Assembly: GCA_013695355.1 (NCBI GenBank)
Contig: JACDAQ010000026.1
Span: 124,001-188,000, forward strand
Length of the DNA stretch: 64,000 bases
Source of the DNA: Candidatus Protochlamydia sp.
GTDB taxonomy: Bacteria; Chlamydiota; Chlamydiia; Chlamydiales; Parachlamydiaceae
Direction: 5' to 3'
The notes beneath the pieces were generated by a model. It was not told the DNA's origin, made no database searches, and saw only the letters and a program-made list of their open reading frames with translations. Position numbers and translations under genes: made by a program. Below are positions 8,759 to 17,936 of this stretch, piece after piece. Numbering within the stretch: position 1 is the first letter of the stretch; the number at the start of each line of letters is the position of its first letter.

Positions 8759-9760
8759 TTAAAGATGCTCTTCTTTAATTGTCCGCTTCATCAGGGCGCT
8801 GACTGCCTCAACCGGGCGGATTGTATTTTGTATGATATTAAAGACTGTTTCAGCAATGGGAAGGGTAACTTTAAATTGATTTCCCAGCTGCAATGCAGAT
8901 ACGCAGGTGTAGGCTCCTTCTACGACCATTCCAATGCTGGCCTGGGCTTCCTCGGCAGTCAGTCCCTGGGCCAGAAGCGTTCCGAAACGAAAATTTCGGC
9001 TGATTGGGGTACTGCAGGTGACGCATAAGTCTCCCATTCCTGCAAGGCCATAAATGGTCTCAGCTTTGCAACCGCAGGCAACTGCGAGCTTACGAATTTC
9101 ATGCAATCCACGTGTCATTAGAGCTGCTTTAGAGCTGCAGCCTAACGAAAGTCCGTCTGAAATCCCACAGGCAATTCCAATGATATTTTTTAAGGCACCG
9201 CCAAATGCTACGCCTAAAACGTCACTATTGGGATAAATGCGAAAGGTCGGGGTCATGAATGTTTCGCAGATGGCTTGGATCACCTCAGCACTATAACCTG
9301 TGCATACAATAGAGGTAGGAAGCCCGCGAATGACTTCTTGGGCAAAACTAGGGCCGCTTATGCATCCGATTGAAGGGCGGAATTCCTCTCCAAGTACTTC
9401 AGCCACAACTTCGGGCAGGATCATCCCGGTATCTTGTTCAATGCCTTTTGAGGTAATCACGATCGGACAAGAGGGGAGTCCAAGCGATCGGACCTGTTCA
9501 AAGACAGGGCGCATGCCGGCAGATGTGACAGATTCCACAAGGATGTCCGCCTGGTTTAATGCTTCTGCCATATCGGTTGTGAAAGTCAAATTTCCCTTAG
9601 AAATATGGCCAGCAAGCAGGGGATGCTCTCGTGAGTCTGAAAGTTGACGAGCAAGGGCGGGCTTAGTCGTCCAACAGATCAATTCATGCCCTTTTGAGGC
9701 TAGTAATGAAGCCAGGCAATATCCCCACGCTCCCATCCCTAAATAACCAATTTTTTTCAT
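8759..9760 (-). CDS. gpsA: glycerol-3-phosphate dehydrogenase [NAD(P)+]
   Basis: The 333-residue enzyme reduces dihydroxyacetone phosphate to sn-glycerol-3-phosphate for phospholipid synthesis. A Rossmann G-M-G-A-W-G at residues 8-13 binds NAD(P). Also present are S-K-G-I-E near 104, I-S-G-P-S-F-A near 135, the catalytic region V-A-F-G-G-A-L-K-N-I-I-G with its active-site lysine near 188, and G-L-A-G-M-G-D-L near 240. Length is normal for the family. The start is supported by AAAGGAT four nt before the ATG. It lies between the NYN gene (130-nt gap) and nnr. Confidence 0.96.
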   Translation of the reverse strand: MKKIGYLGMGAWGYCLASLLASKGHELICWTTKPALARQLSDSREHPLLAGHISKGNLTFTTDMAEALNQADILVESVTSAGMRPVFEQVRSLGLPSCPIVITSKGIEQDTGMILPEVVAEVLGEEFRPSIGCISGPSFAQEVIRGLPTSIVCTGYSAEVIQAICETFMTPTFRIYPNSDVLGVAFGGALKNIIGIACGISDGLSLGCSSKAALMTRGLHEIRKLAVACGCKAETIYGLAGMGDLCVTCSTPISRNFRFGTLLAQGLTAEEAQASIGMVVEGAYTCVSALQLGNQFKVTLPIAETVFNIIQNTIRPVEAVSALMKRTIKEEHL

Positions 9761-9890
9761 AAATATCCTTTATACCTCTCATCGGTGTGGTTAATTTTAT
9801 TACACACGGATATACACAGAGAAGAAGCGTTCTCTTAGCTTTTTTATTCTGCCTACTTATAAAGCATTCGGCCGAACTTTGCAATTACCT

Positions 9891-10589
9891 CTAATCTAAA
9901 TTTTCTTTACTTCGTTCTTCAAAAGCTTTTAGCCATCTTTCCATTTGGGTAGGGGCATCAACGGCCGAAGAAGCATCCTCCTGAAAAGGATTTTGGCGGC
10001 GCATTTTCTTGGGTGACATAATAATTTCTTTGGTTTGCTTGACAGGTTCATTTTTGATCAGTTCCTGATAATTGGCCTCAAAAATGCGTTCATAATCATT
10101 TTGAATGCCCTCTTCGGGGCTTAAAGGGGGTGGGGGGGAAGATGGAAAAGGGGGGGCGGAGGATCCCTTTATATCGTTTAAAAGGGCGTTTTTTTTATTA
10201 AGTTTTTTTTTATAAACTTTATTGATTCTTTGAATGAACGAATCGACATTTTCTGTATGGGCCTGGCAGCGGCGCGCTTCGGATGCAAGCCTTTTATCTG
10301 ATGTAACAACAGTTTCCTGGGCCGGATGTCTGGTATTTTTCAAAAGGGTTAAAATTAGTTCGTCAGCTGTTTCGCCATGATCGGTAAAAAGGATTTCAAT
10401 ATTTTGAAAATGGGTGCGGCTGCCTGTGCTGATTTGAAAGGTACTATCAAAAACGATGGTAATATCCAAATTTAACAGAGCGGCCTTTTTGTTAATTTCC
10501 TGAATGAGCTGTTCTCTTGAATTTTGAAGATGATCATGGGCATGCACTTGGCGGAATAGAAGATTGTATCCGTCGATATAATAGTGCAT
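9891..10589 (-). CDS. NYN-domain ribonuclease-like protein (YacP/Rae1 family)
   Basis: The 232-residue protein begins H-Y-Y-I-D-G-Y-N-L-L, the acidic first motif of the NYN/PIN-like YacP (DUF901) family. F-D-S near 47 and T-S-D-K-R-L-A near 98 complete the likely metal site. Bacillus Rae1 of this family is a ribosome-associated endoribonuclease. Here residues after about 145 are extra: a proline-rich linker encoded by G/C homopolymers near 10125-10160, then a charged helical tail. It starts 6 nt after rdgB and is probably in the greA operon. Confidence 0.75.
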   Translation of the reverse strand: MHYYIDGYNLLFRQVHAHDHLQNSREQLIQEINKKAALLNLDITIVFDSTFQISTGSRTHFQNIEILFTDHGETADELILTLLKNTRHPAQETVVTSDKRLASEARRCQAHTENVDSFIQRINKVYKKKLNKKNALLNDIKGSSAPPFPSSPPPPLSPEEGIQNDYERIFEANYQELIKNEPVKQTKEIIMSPKKMRRQNPFQEDASSAVDAPTQMERWLKAFEERSKENLD

Positions 10590-10595
10590 AGATAT

Positions 10596-11192
10596 TTATC
10601 GAAGGTTTTCTAAAATTGGAACCAGGCGGTCAAAGGCTTTACGTCGATGTGAAATGCGATTTTTGATTGTTTCATCGATTTCACCAAACGTCTTATCATA
10701 CTCGTTCTTAATAAAGATGGGATCATATCCAAATCCATGCCTTCCCCTCTCTTCCATACAAATGGATCCTTCGCAAAATCCCTGGACGCATTTTTTTAAA
10801 CCGGCCGGATCAGAGATCGCTAAAGAGCATTCATAATAAGCTGAACGGGAATCTTGTGATGTGAAATTTTTCATTTCTTCAAGCAATTTTTTTCGATTGT
10901 CCCCATCAGTAGCCTCTTCACCGGCATAGCGGCGGGAATGAATTCCCGGCAATCCTTGCAGCAAGGCAACCACGAGACCCGAATCATCCGCTAATACCCA
11001 TTTTCCTAATTGCCTGGAAGCATGCTCGGCTTTAAAAATGGCAATTTCTTTGAGAGAGCCTCCTGTTTCTTCAGGAGGCTCATAATCTGGAAACTGATGC
11101 AATGAAAGAATTTCAAGATGGGGGAAAGGCTTCAATAAATCCTTGTATTCACGGATTTTATGAAGATTTTTTGTAGCCAAAAGAAATTCCAT
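10596..11192 (-). CDS. rdgB: RdgB/HAM1 non-canonical purine NTP pyrophosphatase
   Basis: The 198-residue enzyme hydrolyses dITP, dXTP and ITP to monophosphates to keep damaged purines out of nucleic acid. It begins with L-L-A-T-K-N-L-H-K (family T-x-N-x-x-K motif). It has A-D-D-S-G-L near 67 with the metal ligands, P-G-I-H-S-R-R-Y-A-G near 80, H-G-F-G-Y-D-P-I-F near 153, and S-H-R-R-K-A near 182. Length matches the family. It starts 5 nt after greA with an AGAGAG box, so it is co-transcribed with greA. Confidence 0.95.
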   Translation of the reverse strand: MEFLLATKNLHKIREYKDLLKPFPHLEILSLHQFPDYEPPEETGGSLKEIAIFKAEHASRQLGKWVLADDSGLVVALLQGLPGIHSRRYAGEEATDGDNRKKLLEEMKNFTSQDSRSAYYECSLAISDPAGLKKCVQGFCEGSICMEERGRHGFGYDPIFIKNEYDKTFGEIDETIKNRISHRRKAFDRLVPILENLR

Positions 11193-11197
11193 ACTCT

Positions 11198-13366
11198 CTA
11201 CTTTAAATAGGTGTCTAATTTCACTATACGAAATTCTTCCTCTTTAAAGCTAAAGGTTTCTCCGATCTTTTTGCCTATCATTGATTGGGCAAGTTTAGAG
11301 TTCAGCGAGAGAATGTTTTGTTCAGGATCAGCATCCCATTGCCCTAAAATTTTATAATTGGACATCTTTCCTTGCGAATCTGCAATCTCGACGACGCTAC
11401 CAATGCCAACTTCCTCAGGATGTATATCGTGGGGTGTGATGACACGGGCGCGCGCTAATTGGTCCGATAGGGATTTTAATTCGGATTGAAGCCTGGCCCG
11501 TTTTTCCTGAGCAAACTTATATTCCGAATTTTCCCTTAAGTCACCCAAGGCTCGGGCAGCCTCAATTTCACGTGCATTTTCTATTACTTCTACAGTTCCT
11601 ATTTGGCGGATCCGTTCCTGGGTCCTGAAATAACCTTCTTCAGTAGTCCAAATTTCACTATCTTCTGGCCTTGTTTGTCCTCGGCGGCTTTTTGCAGGAG
11701 CCAAAGTAGGATGGACCACTTCGGCCAAAGAGCGGAGGATTTTTAAATCATGATCGCTTAGGGATTGACATTTTGAAGCCAATAATAAAAATTCTTTTGT
11801 AAACTCTAAACTTCTTCCATGCAAAAGATTACGTACAAGTTCATAACGTTTTCCTGCAAGCATGCCATACATTTTTTTCAATAAATCACGATATTCGGGC
11901 TGGTTTTCTAATTTGTGGAAAAGTAGAAAGAAGCTTTCAAAAAACTGTCCTTGTCCTTCTTTATTTTGAAAGGGAAGGCTTTGATCGTCTTTGTTAACAA
12001 GTTTTTGGAAATACCATACAAACATTTCTGGAGCGAGGGTAGGGTTTTTAAGAAGTTTTTCCAATTTTTCTTCGAGCGAAGGTTTAGTCGGTCCCTGATT
12101 AAGTTCCTTGATTAAATAATCTCTTAATTGCGCTTGGGGAAGTTTAAATAGGAGGGGTAGAAAAATTGCAGGCCAGTCGGGTCTAGTTTCTTTGATCGCG
12201 ACTAATGCTCTTTTTTTAAAGGCAACAATATCGATCTCTTGAACGATCGTCTCAATGGAGGTGCTATTTTGGATTAATTTTTTTATGGCGCCTTCAGCTG
12301 CAGGATCATTAAAAAATTGTTCAAGGAGAAGATAGACTTGTAAAAGCTGATCTTCGGGCAGATCTGGTATTTCAAGGAGATCTGTCAGTTGTTTTTGAAG
12401 TGTATTTTTAGTTTCTTCGTTTTTAAGGGCTGCCGGTGTGTCGCGTGCAAAGTTATAGGTCATTTGAATAATCTGAACGGCGTCGGTTTGATTATGCATG
12501 GCTTTTTTCAGGCGGTCTTCATCTGATAATTCGGCATGCCGCAAGTGAAATGGAGCTTTTAACGTATCGGGCGTTTCTACCATTGGGTCTTTCTTGATTT
12601 TTGACCTGGCTGCTTGCCACCATTTTGTCCAATCCTTTTCGGGAATGACTAGCTCGCAGAGCTCATCTTTTATTTCCGCTGCTGTTTTAGGACCCATGTC
12701 ATGCAATAGCAATTTGATAAGGGCAGCAGGATTTTCACGTCCTTCCTTTTCAAGTAGGTCAGGATCGGCAAAGCGACGGGCTAAAAAATGTTGAGGGGGA
12801 AGCGGAATTAAAGTTTTAAAAGCATTTGAAAAAGAAAGGTCCTTTCGGCCGGAAACATTTTCGAATTCAATGACTAAATGCTCTCTGACGAAGGATACCT
12901 CTACAATTTCGCCCGTTCCCCAACCTCCCGTATGGAAGACCATATTCCCCTTGTGCATATGCGCGATAAGGTCATATTTTGAAATGGCTCCCTGGAATTG
13001 ATCTTTATTACGTAAACCAGCCAGCTTAAACCGTTCATTGAATTTTGGATCTTCTCCATGATATTTTTGAAGTGTTTCTAAAATTAGATTCACTATTTCA
13101 GGACTATTTGTGCTTTGAAGATCTACTAAAAGCCGTAAAATTTCATAGGATTCAATAGGATTTTGGATTGTTCTCCAAAGAGGCAGAGAGGTTTCTATGA
13201 TTTGTCCAAAATTTTTGGCCAGATCTGAAGATTTAATTGCCTTTAAAAGTTGGCTAAATTCTTCAGAATCCACTTCATCACTTGTGCAATATTCCTCCCA
13301 AAGAACAAGAAATTTATGAAAATCGCGATTATTGATTTGTACCAGAAATTCCTTCAAATAACCCAT
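11198..13366 (-). CDS. greA: GreA transcript cleavage factor, chlamydial long form
   Basis: The 722-residue protein has a canonical GreA at its C-terminal end. The coiled-coil carries the A-R-A-L-G-D-L-R-E-N-S-E-Y acidic-tip motif, and the FKBP-like domain ends with I-G-K-K-I-G-E-T-F-S-F. It acts in the RNA polymerase secondary channel to rescue backtracked complexes. The first about 550 residues are a helical, HEAT-like extension that ordinary 158-residue GreA lacks. A similarly long form is known in Chlamydiaceae (about 715 residues), so this is diagnostic of the phylum. AAGG lies 7 nt before the ATG. It heads the run to nnr. Confidence 0.93.
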   Translation of the reverse strand: MGYLKEFLVQINNRDFHKFLVLWEEYCTSDEVDSEEFSQLLKAIKSSDLAKNFGQIIETSLPLWRTIQNPIESYEILRLLVDLQSTNSPEIVNLILETLQKYHGEDPKFNERFKLAGLRNKDQFQGAISKYDLIAHMHKGNMVFHTGGWGTGEIVEVSFVREHLVIEFENVSGRKDLSFSNAFKTLIPLPPQHFLARRFADPDLLEKEGRENPAALIKLLLHDMGPKTAAEIKDELCELVIPEKDWTKWWQAARSKIKKDPMVETPDTLKAPFHLRHAELSDEDRLKKAMHNQTDAVQIIQMTYNFARDTPAALKNEETKNTLQKQLTDLLEIPDLPEDQLLQVYLLLEQFFNDPAAEGAIKKLIQNSTSIETIVQEIDIVAFKKRALVAIKETRPDWPAIFLPLLFKLPQAQLRDYLIKELNQGPTKPSLEEKLEKLLKNPTLAPEMFVWYFQKLVNKDDQSLPFQNKEGQGQFFESFFLLFHKLENQPEYRDLLKKMYGMLAGKRYELVRNLLHGRSLEFTKEFLLLASKCQSLSDHDLKILRSLAEVVHPTLAPAKSRRGQTRPEDSEIWTTEEGYFRTQERIRQIGTVEVIENAREIEAARALGDLRENSEYKFAQEKRARLQSELKSLSDQLARARVITPHDIHPEEVGIGSVVEIADSQGKMSNYKILGQWDADPEQNILSLNSKLAQSMIGKKIGETFSFKEEEFRIVKLDTYLK

Positions 13367-13407
13367 TAGTTAACCTTAGTAAAGCTGTTCTTCCTTGTTT
13401 CGCTCCT

Positions 13408-13452
13408 AGAACCTGTTCAAAATCATCCGATCGAAGATTTTGAACAGGTTCT
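13408..13452. repeat. 45-bp palindromic element (GAACCTGTTC family)
   Basis: AGAACCTGTTCAAAATC is mirrored exactly by GATTTTGAACAGGTTCT, with a centre containing CGATCG. It lies between the divergent greA and 13632 genes, so it is not a terminator. The remaining intergenic sequence shows no clear feature beyond an AT-rich stretch near 13500. Confidence 0.85.
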
Positions 13453-13631
13453 TATCTCTCCAAGACTGCCTTGTCATTGAAGCAAAGAGCATATATATTT
13501 GAAAACAATATAGCTTTTCAGTTTATTAAATTCAATCACGATTGAGCATACGGGTATATATCTTAAATAATTTCTTTTTGATAGAATGATAGTAGGTGAT
13601 ATGTATAACAAAAGTTAAAATACGAGGAATT

Positions 13632-14129
13632 ATGGACCAAAATTTTAATATTTTTGATGAAGCAGCTAAACAAGGTGGGCGGCCCCATAAAATGACCCCT
13701 AAGCCTGGCAAAGCCTCTTCTCCTCCTGTTCCTGCAAATCCCTTCGGTTTAGAAAGAAAGGTGGAAAACGAACTTCTGCTTGAAGAATTGGACCCTAATG
13801 TGATGAAATTGTCCGATGTTGAAAAAATGATAACCACAGTTCGGCAGATGCATGATGAAATAGACCGAAAGTTGGATGACATTTTTCAAAAGTCGGGTTG
13901 GTCAACAAAACAGATTAAAATGTATCTCGACAATCCTAATAATTTTTCAGCAGAAGAATGGGAACGCATTCAAAAGGAAAGAAAAACTTTGCTAAATTCG
14001 ATTAAAACAGATACTGATCTGGAAAATGAAAAAAACCAATCAAATAAACCTAAAGAGCCGGAAGGTCCAGGTAAGGAAAGAAGGGGTAAAATGATAGGCG
14101 CGCGTAGAAACTGGATACCCATGCGTTAA
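13632..14129 (+). CDS. conserved chlamydial protein divergent from greA (CT635-like)
   Basis: This 165-residue hydrophilic protein has a proline/lysine-rich N-terminus, a central helical domain (about 40-130; coiled-coil-like with L-S-D-V-E-K-M-I-T-T-V-R), and a charged K/E/P-rich tail. I recall a small gene of this kind beside greA in Chlamydia (CT635), so position supports orthology. Its function is not established here. A GTG at 13596 would add 12 residues, but CGAGGA directly before the ATG at 13632 makes that the likelier start. Confidence 0.65.
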   Translation: MDQNFNIFDEAAKQGGRPHKMTPKPGKASSPPVPANPFGLERKVENELLLEELDPNVMKLSDVEKMITTVRQMHDEIDRKLDDIFQKSGWSTKQIKMYLDNPNNFSAEEWERIQKERKTLLNSIKTDTDLENEKNQSNKPKEPEGPGKERRGKMIGARRNWIPMR

Positions 14130-14153
14130 AAAATTTTACTTTCAGGAATGCAC

Positions 14154-15335
14154 ATGAAACTAAAGAAAATCTATCTTTTTGCCTCGGTATCCAATCAATA
14201 TGGAGTTATTGATCATTTCACCAGCGAATTAAATAACGCCTTCAATCGCCAGGGAGTAATCAGCAGAATAATTGAGGCAAAACGGGATGATCCAAAAGGC
14301 TTCCTTGACCAGCTCATAAACGATCCGCCAGATTGTACCCTTTCTTTTAACGGGCTCCTCCCTGATGAGAATGGTAATTTTTTAAGCGATATGATCAAAA
14401 TTCCACATGTGGCTTTTCTTACGGATGCTCCAAACCATTATTTTCCGCTATTAAAAAGTTCCTATACTATCCTTTCCTGTATCGATCGCAATTTTGCCCA
14501 AGTATTTAAAGACTTTAAATTTCCTTATGTTTTATTCAATCCCCATGCAGTCAACAAATCTTTAGCCCGCTCTTTGTCCGAGCCCCCAATTTATGACCTG
14601 TTGATGCTTAATTCCTTCATAGATTTTGAAGTGGTCAGAGCAAAATGGGCTGATAAATATTCTCCTGCTTTGTCCCAAGTTTTGGAAGAAGCAGCAGAGC
14701 TGACTTTGGATGAACTAACGGTGCCCTACATGCAGGCCTTTATCCAAACCCTTGACCGCCATTTGCGGGCAGGAAAGGCGATTGAACCTCGCCTGTTGAA
14801 TTACGATATGATCTTTGATGATCTTGAAGCTTATTTAGGGGGAAAAGCGAGGGTCGAATTAGTGCAGTCGGTCGAAGATGCCACAGTCCATATTGTCGGT
14901 TCTAATTCAAAGGGATGGAAAAAATATGTCGGACATCAACCAAATGTTAAGCTGCTCCCTGCGGTACCTTTTACCGAGGCTTTGGAATTAATGAAAAAGA
15001 CTAAGATCCTGCTCAATTGCACCCCGGAAATTAAACAAGGGCTGCATGAACGGATTTTAAGCGGGCTGGTTTCAGGAGCTGCAGTTCTTACATTGCAGAC
15101 ACCTTATCTGAATGAACATTTTAAGGATGGGGAGGACTTATTAATGTATGCCCCTCGAGCCTGGAAAGATTTAAATGCTAAAATACGCCTTTATTTGAAC
15201 GATGAAGATAAGCGAAATCATTTGGTTGGAAAGGGGCGTGAAAACGTATTAAAAAATCATACATGGGACCAAAGGGCATTAAATTTGATGGAACAGCTTC
15301 CGCCCATGATCAATAAAATCAAAGGTAATTTGTAA
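14154..15335 (+). CDS. glycosyltransferase with CgeB-like C-terminal domain
   Basis: The 393-residue GT-B-type protein has an N-terminal Rossmann-like half (about 1-170) that carries H-V-A-F-L-T-D-A-P-N and the C-terminal Glyco_trans_1_2 (CgeB-like) segment. Here V-K-L-L-P-A-V-P-F near 270, L-N-C-T-P near 292, H-E-R-I-L-S-G-L-V-S-G-A-A-V-L-T and the D-G-E-D-L-L-M-Y motif bind the nucleotide-sugar. It may build a cell-surface or storage glycan. The acceptor is unknown. AGGA lies 6 nt before the ATG at 14154 and abuts the one at 14148, so the second ATG is preferred. A terminator overlaps its stop codon. Confidence 0.75.
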   Translation: MKLKKIYLFASVSNQYGVIDHFTSELNNAFNRQGVISRIIEAKRDDPKGFLDQLINDPPDCTLSFNGLLPDENGNFLSDMIKIPHVAFLTDAPNHYFPLLKSSYTILSCIDRNFAQVFKDFKFPYVLFNPHAVNKSLARSLSEPPIYDLLMLNSFIDFEVVRAKWADKYSPALSQVLEEAAELTLDELTVPYMQAFIQTLDRHLRAGKAIEPRLLNYDMIFDDLEAYLGGKARVELVQSVEDATVHIVGSNSKGWKKYVGHQPNVKLLPAVPFTEALELMKKTKILLNCTPEIKQGLHERILSGLVSGAAVLTLQTPYLNEHFKDGEDLLMYAPRAWKDLNAKIRLYLNDEDKRNHLVGKGRENVLKNHTWDQRALNLMEQLPPMINKIKGNL

Positions 15336-15364
15336 GGAACTGTCAAAAAGTGACAGTTCCTTAC
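15332..15364 (+). terminator. intrinsic terminator overlapping the glycosyltransferase stop codon
   Basis: GTAAGGAACTGTCA pairs perfectly with TGACAGTTCCTTAC around AAAAG. An A-rich run follows, then CTTGTTTT. The stop TAA is inside the left arm. Confidence 0.8.
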
Positions 15365-15852
15365 AAAAAACTTGTTTTAAAAATTCATTTTCCAGTATTT
15401 TTAATTGAAAATTGTCAAAAAATATTAGAATTAATAACGGCTAGCCCCCTTCACTGGATGATAAATTTTTTTCTTCAGCCATTTTAGACTTGAAATGGAG
15501 AATAATTGAAAAAATTATCCACTCTTCACTTACTGGTTTGAGTCATTTAAAGAAATTGAGCTTTTAGAAGATCAAAGACAATATACATGCATTTTATTCA
15601 TTTTGATGATCCAGGCCGTTATTATCGTCGCCGAGTTAACGAAGAATTAAAAATGAAGGCAATATTTGGGGAAATTTATGAGATTCCAGGTTAGTTTGTT
15701 AAAAATCGGAATTTTAGATCTCACATACAAATGCCATTTCACGTGCATTTTTTTGGTTTCGACCTCTTGATCTAACTCCTAAAGAGATTCAACCTAAAAT
15801 CTTATCATATGCAAAAGGAATAGCAAAGCATTCATCCCTTTAATAAACAATT
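15365..15852 (+). pseudogene. gene-poor stretch with a decayed coding remnant
   Basis: About 490 nt lie between the glycosyltransferase and mutY without an intact gene. From 15587 a frame reads M-H-F-I-H-F-D-D-P-G-R-Y-Y-R-R-R, stops at 15692, then continues in the same frame with R-S-H-I-Q-M-P-F-H-V-H-F-F-G-F-D to a second stop, with a further open stretch in another frame to 15841. This looks like a broken small gene of about 85 residues. I do not recognise the parent family. 15365-15580 shows nothing else. Confidence 0.35.
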
Positions 15853-16914
15853 ATGAAAAATACTTTCGATCATTCAAATTTAAAACATTGGTTTGAGTCT
15901 ATTAAGCGGGATCTTCCATGGCGCAAACTCCCTGAACCCTACGCTGTTTGGATTTCCGAAGTGATGCTTCAGCAGACCCAGGTTTCAGTGGTCGTTCCCT
16001 ATTTCCAAAAATGGATGGAAACTTTTCCAACTGTTCAGGCCCTAGCTGCAGCTCCTATGGAGAAAGTGATCAAAGCATGGGAGGGCTTAGGTTATTATTC
16101 AAGGGCTCGCAATTTACATGAAGGGGCAAAGCATATAATGCTTCATCACAATGGTATGCTTCCTTCAGATGAGGCCCAATTAGCAGCTATCAAAGGTTTA
16201 GGCCCCTATACAATTGGGGCGATCCTCAGCTTTGCCTTCCATCAAAAAAAGGCAGCAGTGGATGGAAACGTTTTACGTGTCTTAAGCCGCTATTTTCATT
16301 TGGATGATGATATTTCAAAAGGAAAAACGCAAAAAAAACTTAGGCTGTTAGCGGAGTCTATTTTGCCTGATGAGGAACCCTGGATCGTGAGCGAAGCTTT
16401 GATCGAGCTGGGAGCTACAGTCTGTCAAAAAAAAGCTCGCTGCTATGCATGCCCCTTGAAAGGGAGTTGTTTAAGCTTTCAGCATCAATCTGCTGACCGC
16501 TTGCCCGTTAATAGCAAAAAAATTAAAACAGAGAAGTTATACCGTGCGGTGGCAGTGATTCAATTTAATGATCATTATTTAGTGAAAAAAGGGAAAAAAG
16601 GGGAGATCATGTCAGATTTAACCGAGTTTCCCTATTTTGATACTGCTAAGGAAGGAATTTCTTTTCAGGAACTTAAGGAAAAAATCCAACATCATTTTCA
16701 TCTCTCAATTAGAACAACCTTGCAGCTTCCCCATGTTTTGCATGGCTTTACCCGCTTTCAAGCCCGCCTAGCCCCTGTTATTTTCAATGTTTCTTTTAAT
16801 CTGCCTGTCCAGGATTTTGAATGGGTGGCGTTGGAGGAACTAAAGCAACGAGCTTTTTCGTCGGGCCATCGCCGCATTTGGCAAAACGTTCTTTATCAGA
16901 ACCAGCTTAAGTGA
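15853..16914 (+). CDS. mutY: A/G-specific adenine DNA glycosylase
   Basis: The 353-residue enzyme removes adenine mispaired with 8-oxoG. The HhH-GPD domain has the S-E-V-M-L-Q-Q-T-Q motif with catalytic Glu near 36, the helix-hairpin-helix I-K-G-L-G-P-Y-T near 114, and V-D-G-N-V near 138 with the conserved Asp. The iron-sulfur loop is C-Q-K-K-A-R-C-Y-A-C-P-L-K-G-S-C, i.e. CX5CX2CX5C. The usual first spacing is X6, so one residue is missing beside an A8 run. A Nudix-like C-terminal domain (about 230-350) reads the 8-oxoG strand. The final bases overlap the end of the fragment on the other strand. Confidence 0.93.
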   Translation: MKNTFDHSNLKHWFESIKRDLPWRKLPEPYAVWISEVMLQQTQVSVVVPYFQKWMETFPTVQALAAAPMEKVIKAWEGLGYYSRARNLHEGAKHIMLHHNGMLPSDEAQLAAIKGLGPYTIGAILSFAFHQKKAAVDGNVLRVLSRYFHLDDDISKGKTQKKLRLLAESILPDEEPWIVSEALIELGATVCQKKARCYACPLKGSCLSFQHQSADRLPVNSKKIKTEKLYRAVAVIQFNDHYLVKKGKKGEIMSDLTEFPYFDTAKEGISFQELKEKIQHHFHLSIRTTLQLPHVLHGFTRFQARLAPVIFNVSFNLPVQDFEWVALEELKQRAFSSGHRRIWQNVLYQNQLK

Positions 16915-17125
16915 TAAATGCATAATTAAGAGAAAGATTAGGAGTCAATTCTTTTAAAAATTCCTCGCAAGGAATGCAGAGTATATTTTTAATATTCATG
17001 CGTTCTTTGCCTCGATAAAGAAGCAGGCGGGTTGCTTCCGGATAATCTTCATGAATCGAAGAATACTTAGATGATAAGTTAAAAATCTTTCTATCATGTG
17101 AATTTAAAAGGGTTACAAATTGTTG
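16907..17125 (-). pseudogene. C-terminal fragment of an AAA-type ATPase (DUF4143-like)
   Basis: The open stretch has no start codon and reads L-L-N-S-H-D-R-K-I-F, then A-T-R-L-L-L-Y-R-G-K-E-R, and ends I-L-C-I-P-C-E-E-F-L-K-E-L. The Y-R-G-K-E plus L-C-x-P-x-E-x-F-L ending is typical of the C-termini of the ATPase proteins that pair an AAA domain with DUF4143. The N-terminal 300 or so residues are missing, so it is a remnant. Its stop overlaps the 3' end of mutY, and it abuts the glycosyltransferase gene at 17127. Confidence 0.5.
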
Positions 17126-17126
17126 C

Positions 17127-17888
17127 TTACTCCTTGTTCTTTATGTACTGATTAGCCTCTGCCAACTTAAGATATTTGTAGAAAGCTGTGGCGCCATTAT
17201 AAAAGGAAATTTCAAATCCCTCCCGCCCTCCAAAAATACCTTTTTTTAATAGATAGCTTTTAAAAAAAGCAAAGTAGCCGTGGGAAAGGGCTTTTCCAAA
17301 GGAAGATTTTTTTATGCCTTGGTTCTGAGCTGCAAAGAGAGTGGAATAGGATTGCATCTTTCTTAAAAAATCATCAATCGTATCGTAAGAATAATGGCGC
17401 AAAGGGGCTTTTAAAGAGATATGCTGCAATTGATCCTGGATAATTGATTCATGTACTTGCACATTTGTAAAATGGGTATCCAGGCGATGATAAAGGCGGA
17501 TCTGCCGGTCGGGGTGCCAGCCGCAACCCTTGATCCACTTACCGCGGTATTCGTTCCGGCGGGGAAAGGAATAGACGCAGCCCCGTTCAAGCTTAAGTTC
17601 TTTAATTTCTTTGGCTAGTTCTTCTGTCACGATCTCATCGCTGTCAATTGAGAGCACCCAGTCATTTTTTGCCAGGCTAGAAGCCAGATTATGCGTGGGC
17701 CCAAAACCATTGAATTTCATGTGATGTATGCGGACATTAGAAAATTGCTCTGCAATGACTATTGTCTGGTCGGAGGAACCCGTATCGCAAACAAGGACTT
17801 CGTCGAAGGTATGCAAAGAAGATAATACTTCTTTCAGGTAAGTCTGGCTATTTTTTGTCAGTACCGTGACGCTTATTGGAAAGTTCAT
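17127..17888 (-). CDS. family 2 glycosyltransferase (WaaE/LgtF-like)
   Basis: The 253-residue GT-A enzyme begins P-I-S-V-T-V-L-T-K-N. It has E-V-L-V-C-D-T-G-S-S-D, the metal-binding S-I-D-S-D-E motif, and R-R-N-E-Y-R-G-K-W-I followed by G-W-H-P-D-R-Q-I-R-L. This order is characteristic of the WaaE/LgtF group that adds glucose to lipooligosaccharide inner core. It probably acts on LOS or another surface glycan at the cytoplasmic face. The frame extends upstream to 18035, but that extension lies in a palindromic repeat. The ATG at 17888 is therefore taken as the start, although no good Shine-Dalgarno box is seen. Confidence 0.82.
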   Translation of the reverse strand: MNFPISVTVLTKNSQTYLKEVLSSLHTFDEVLVCDTGSSDQTIVIAEQFSNVRIHHMKFNGFGPTHNLASSLAKNDWVLSIDSDEIVTEELAKEIKELKLERGCVYSFPRRNEYRGKWIKGCGWHPDRQIRLYHRLDTHFTNVQVHESIIQDQLQHISLKAPLRHYSYDTIDDFLRKMQSYSTLFAAQNQGIKKSSFGKALSHGYFAFFKSYLLKKGIFGGREGFEISFYNGATAFYKYLKLAEANQYIKNKE

Positions 17889-17936
17889 GTTTATAATATC
17901 TATTTTTAGTTGGTGATTTTTTTGGAATAAGATAAT

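Noticed and set aside
9300-9647. 115-codon plus-strand frame inside gpsA
   Set aside because: Antisense to gpsA, with no Shine-Dalgarno box or recognisable motif.
10125-10160. G/C homopolymers in the NYN gene read as a phase-variable switch
   Set aside because: The frame is intact and encodes a plausible proline-rich linker. There is no sign of an alternative frame being used.
13408-13452. Palindrome read as a terminator
   Set aside because: It lies between divergent genes, has no U-run, and recurs as a dispersed element, so a mobile repeat is the better reading.
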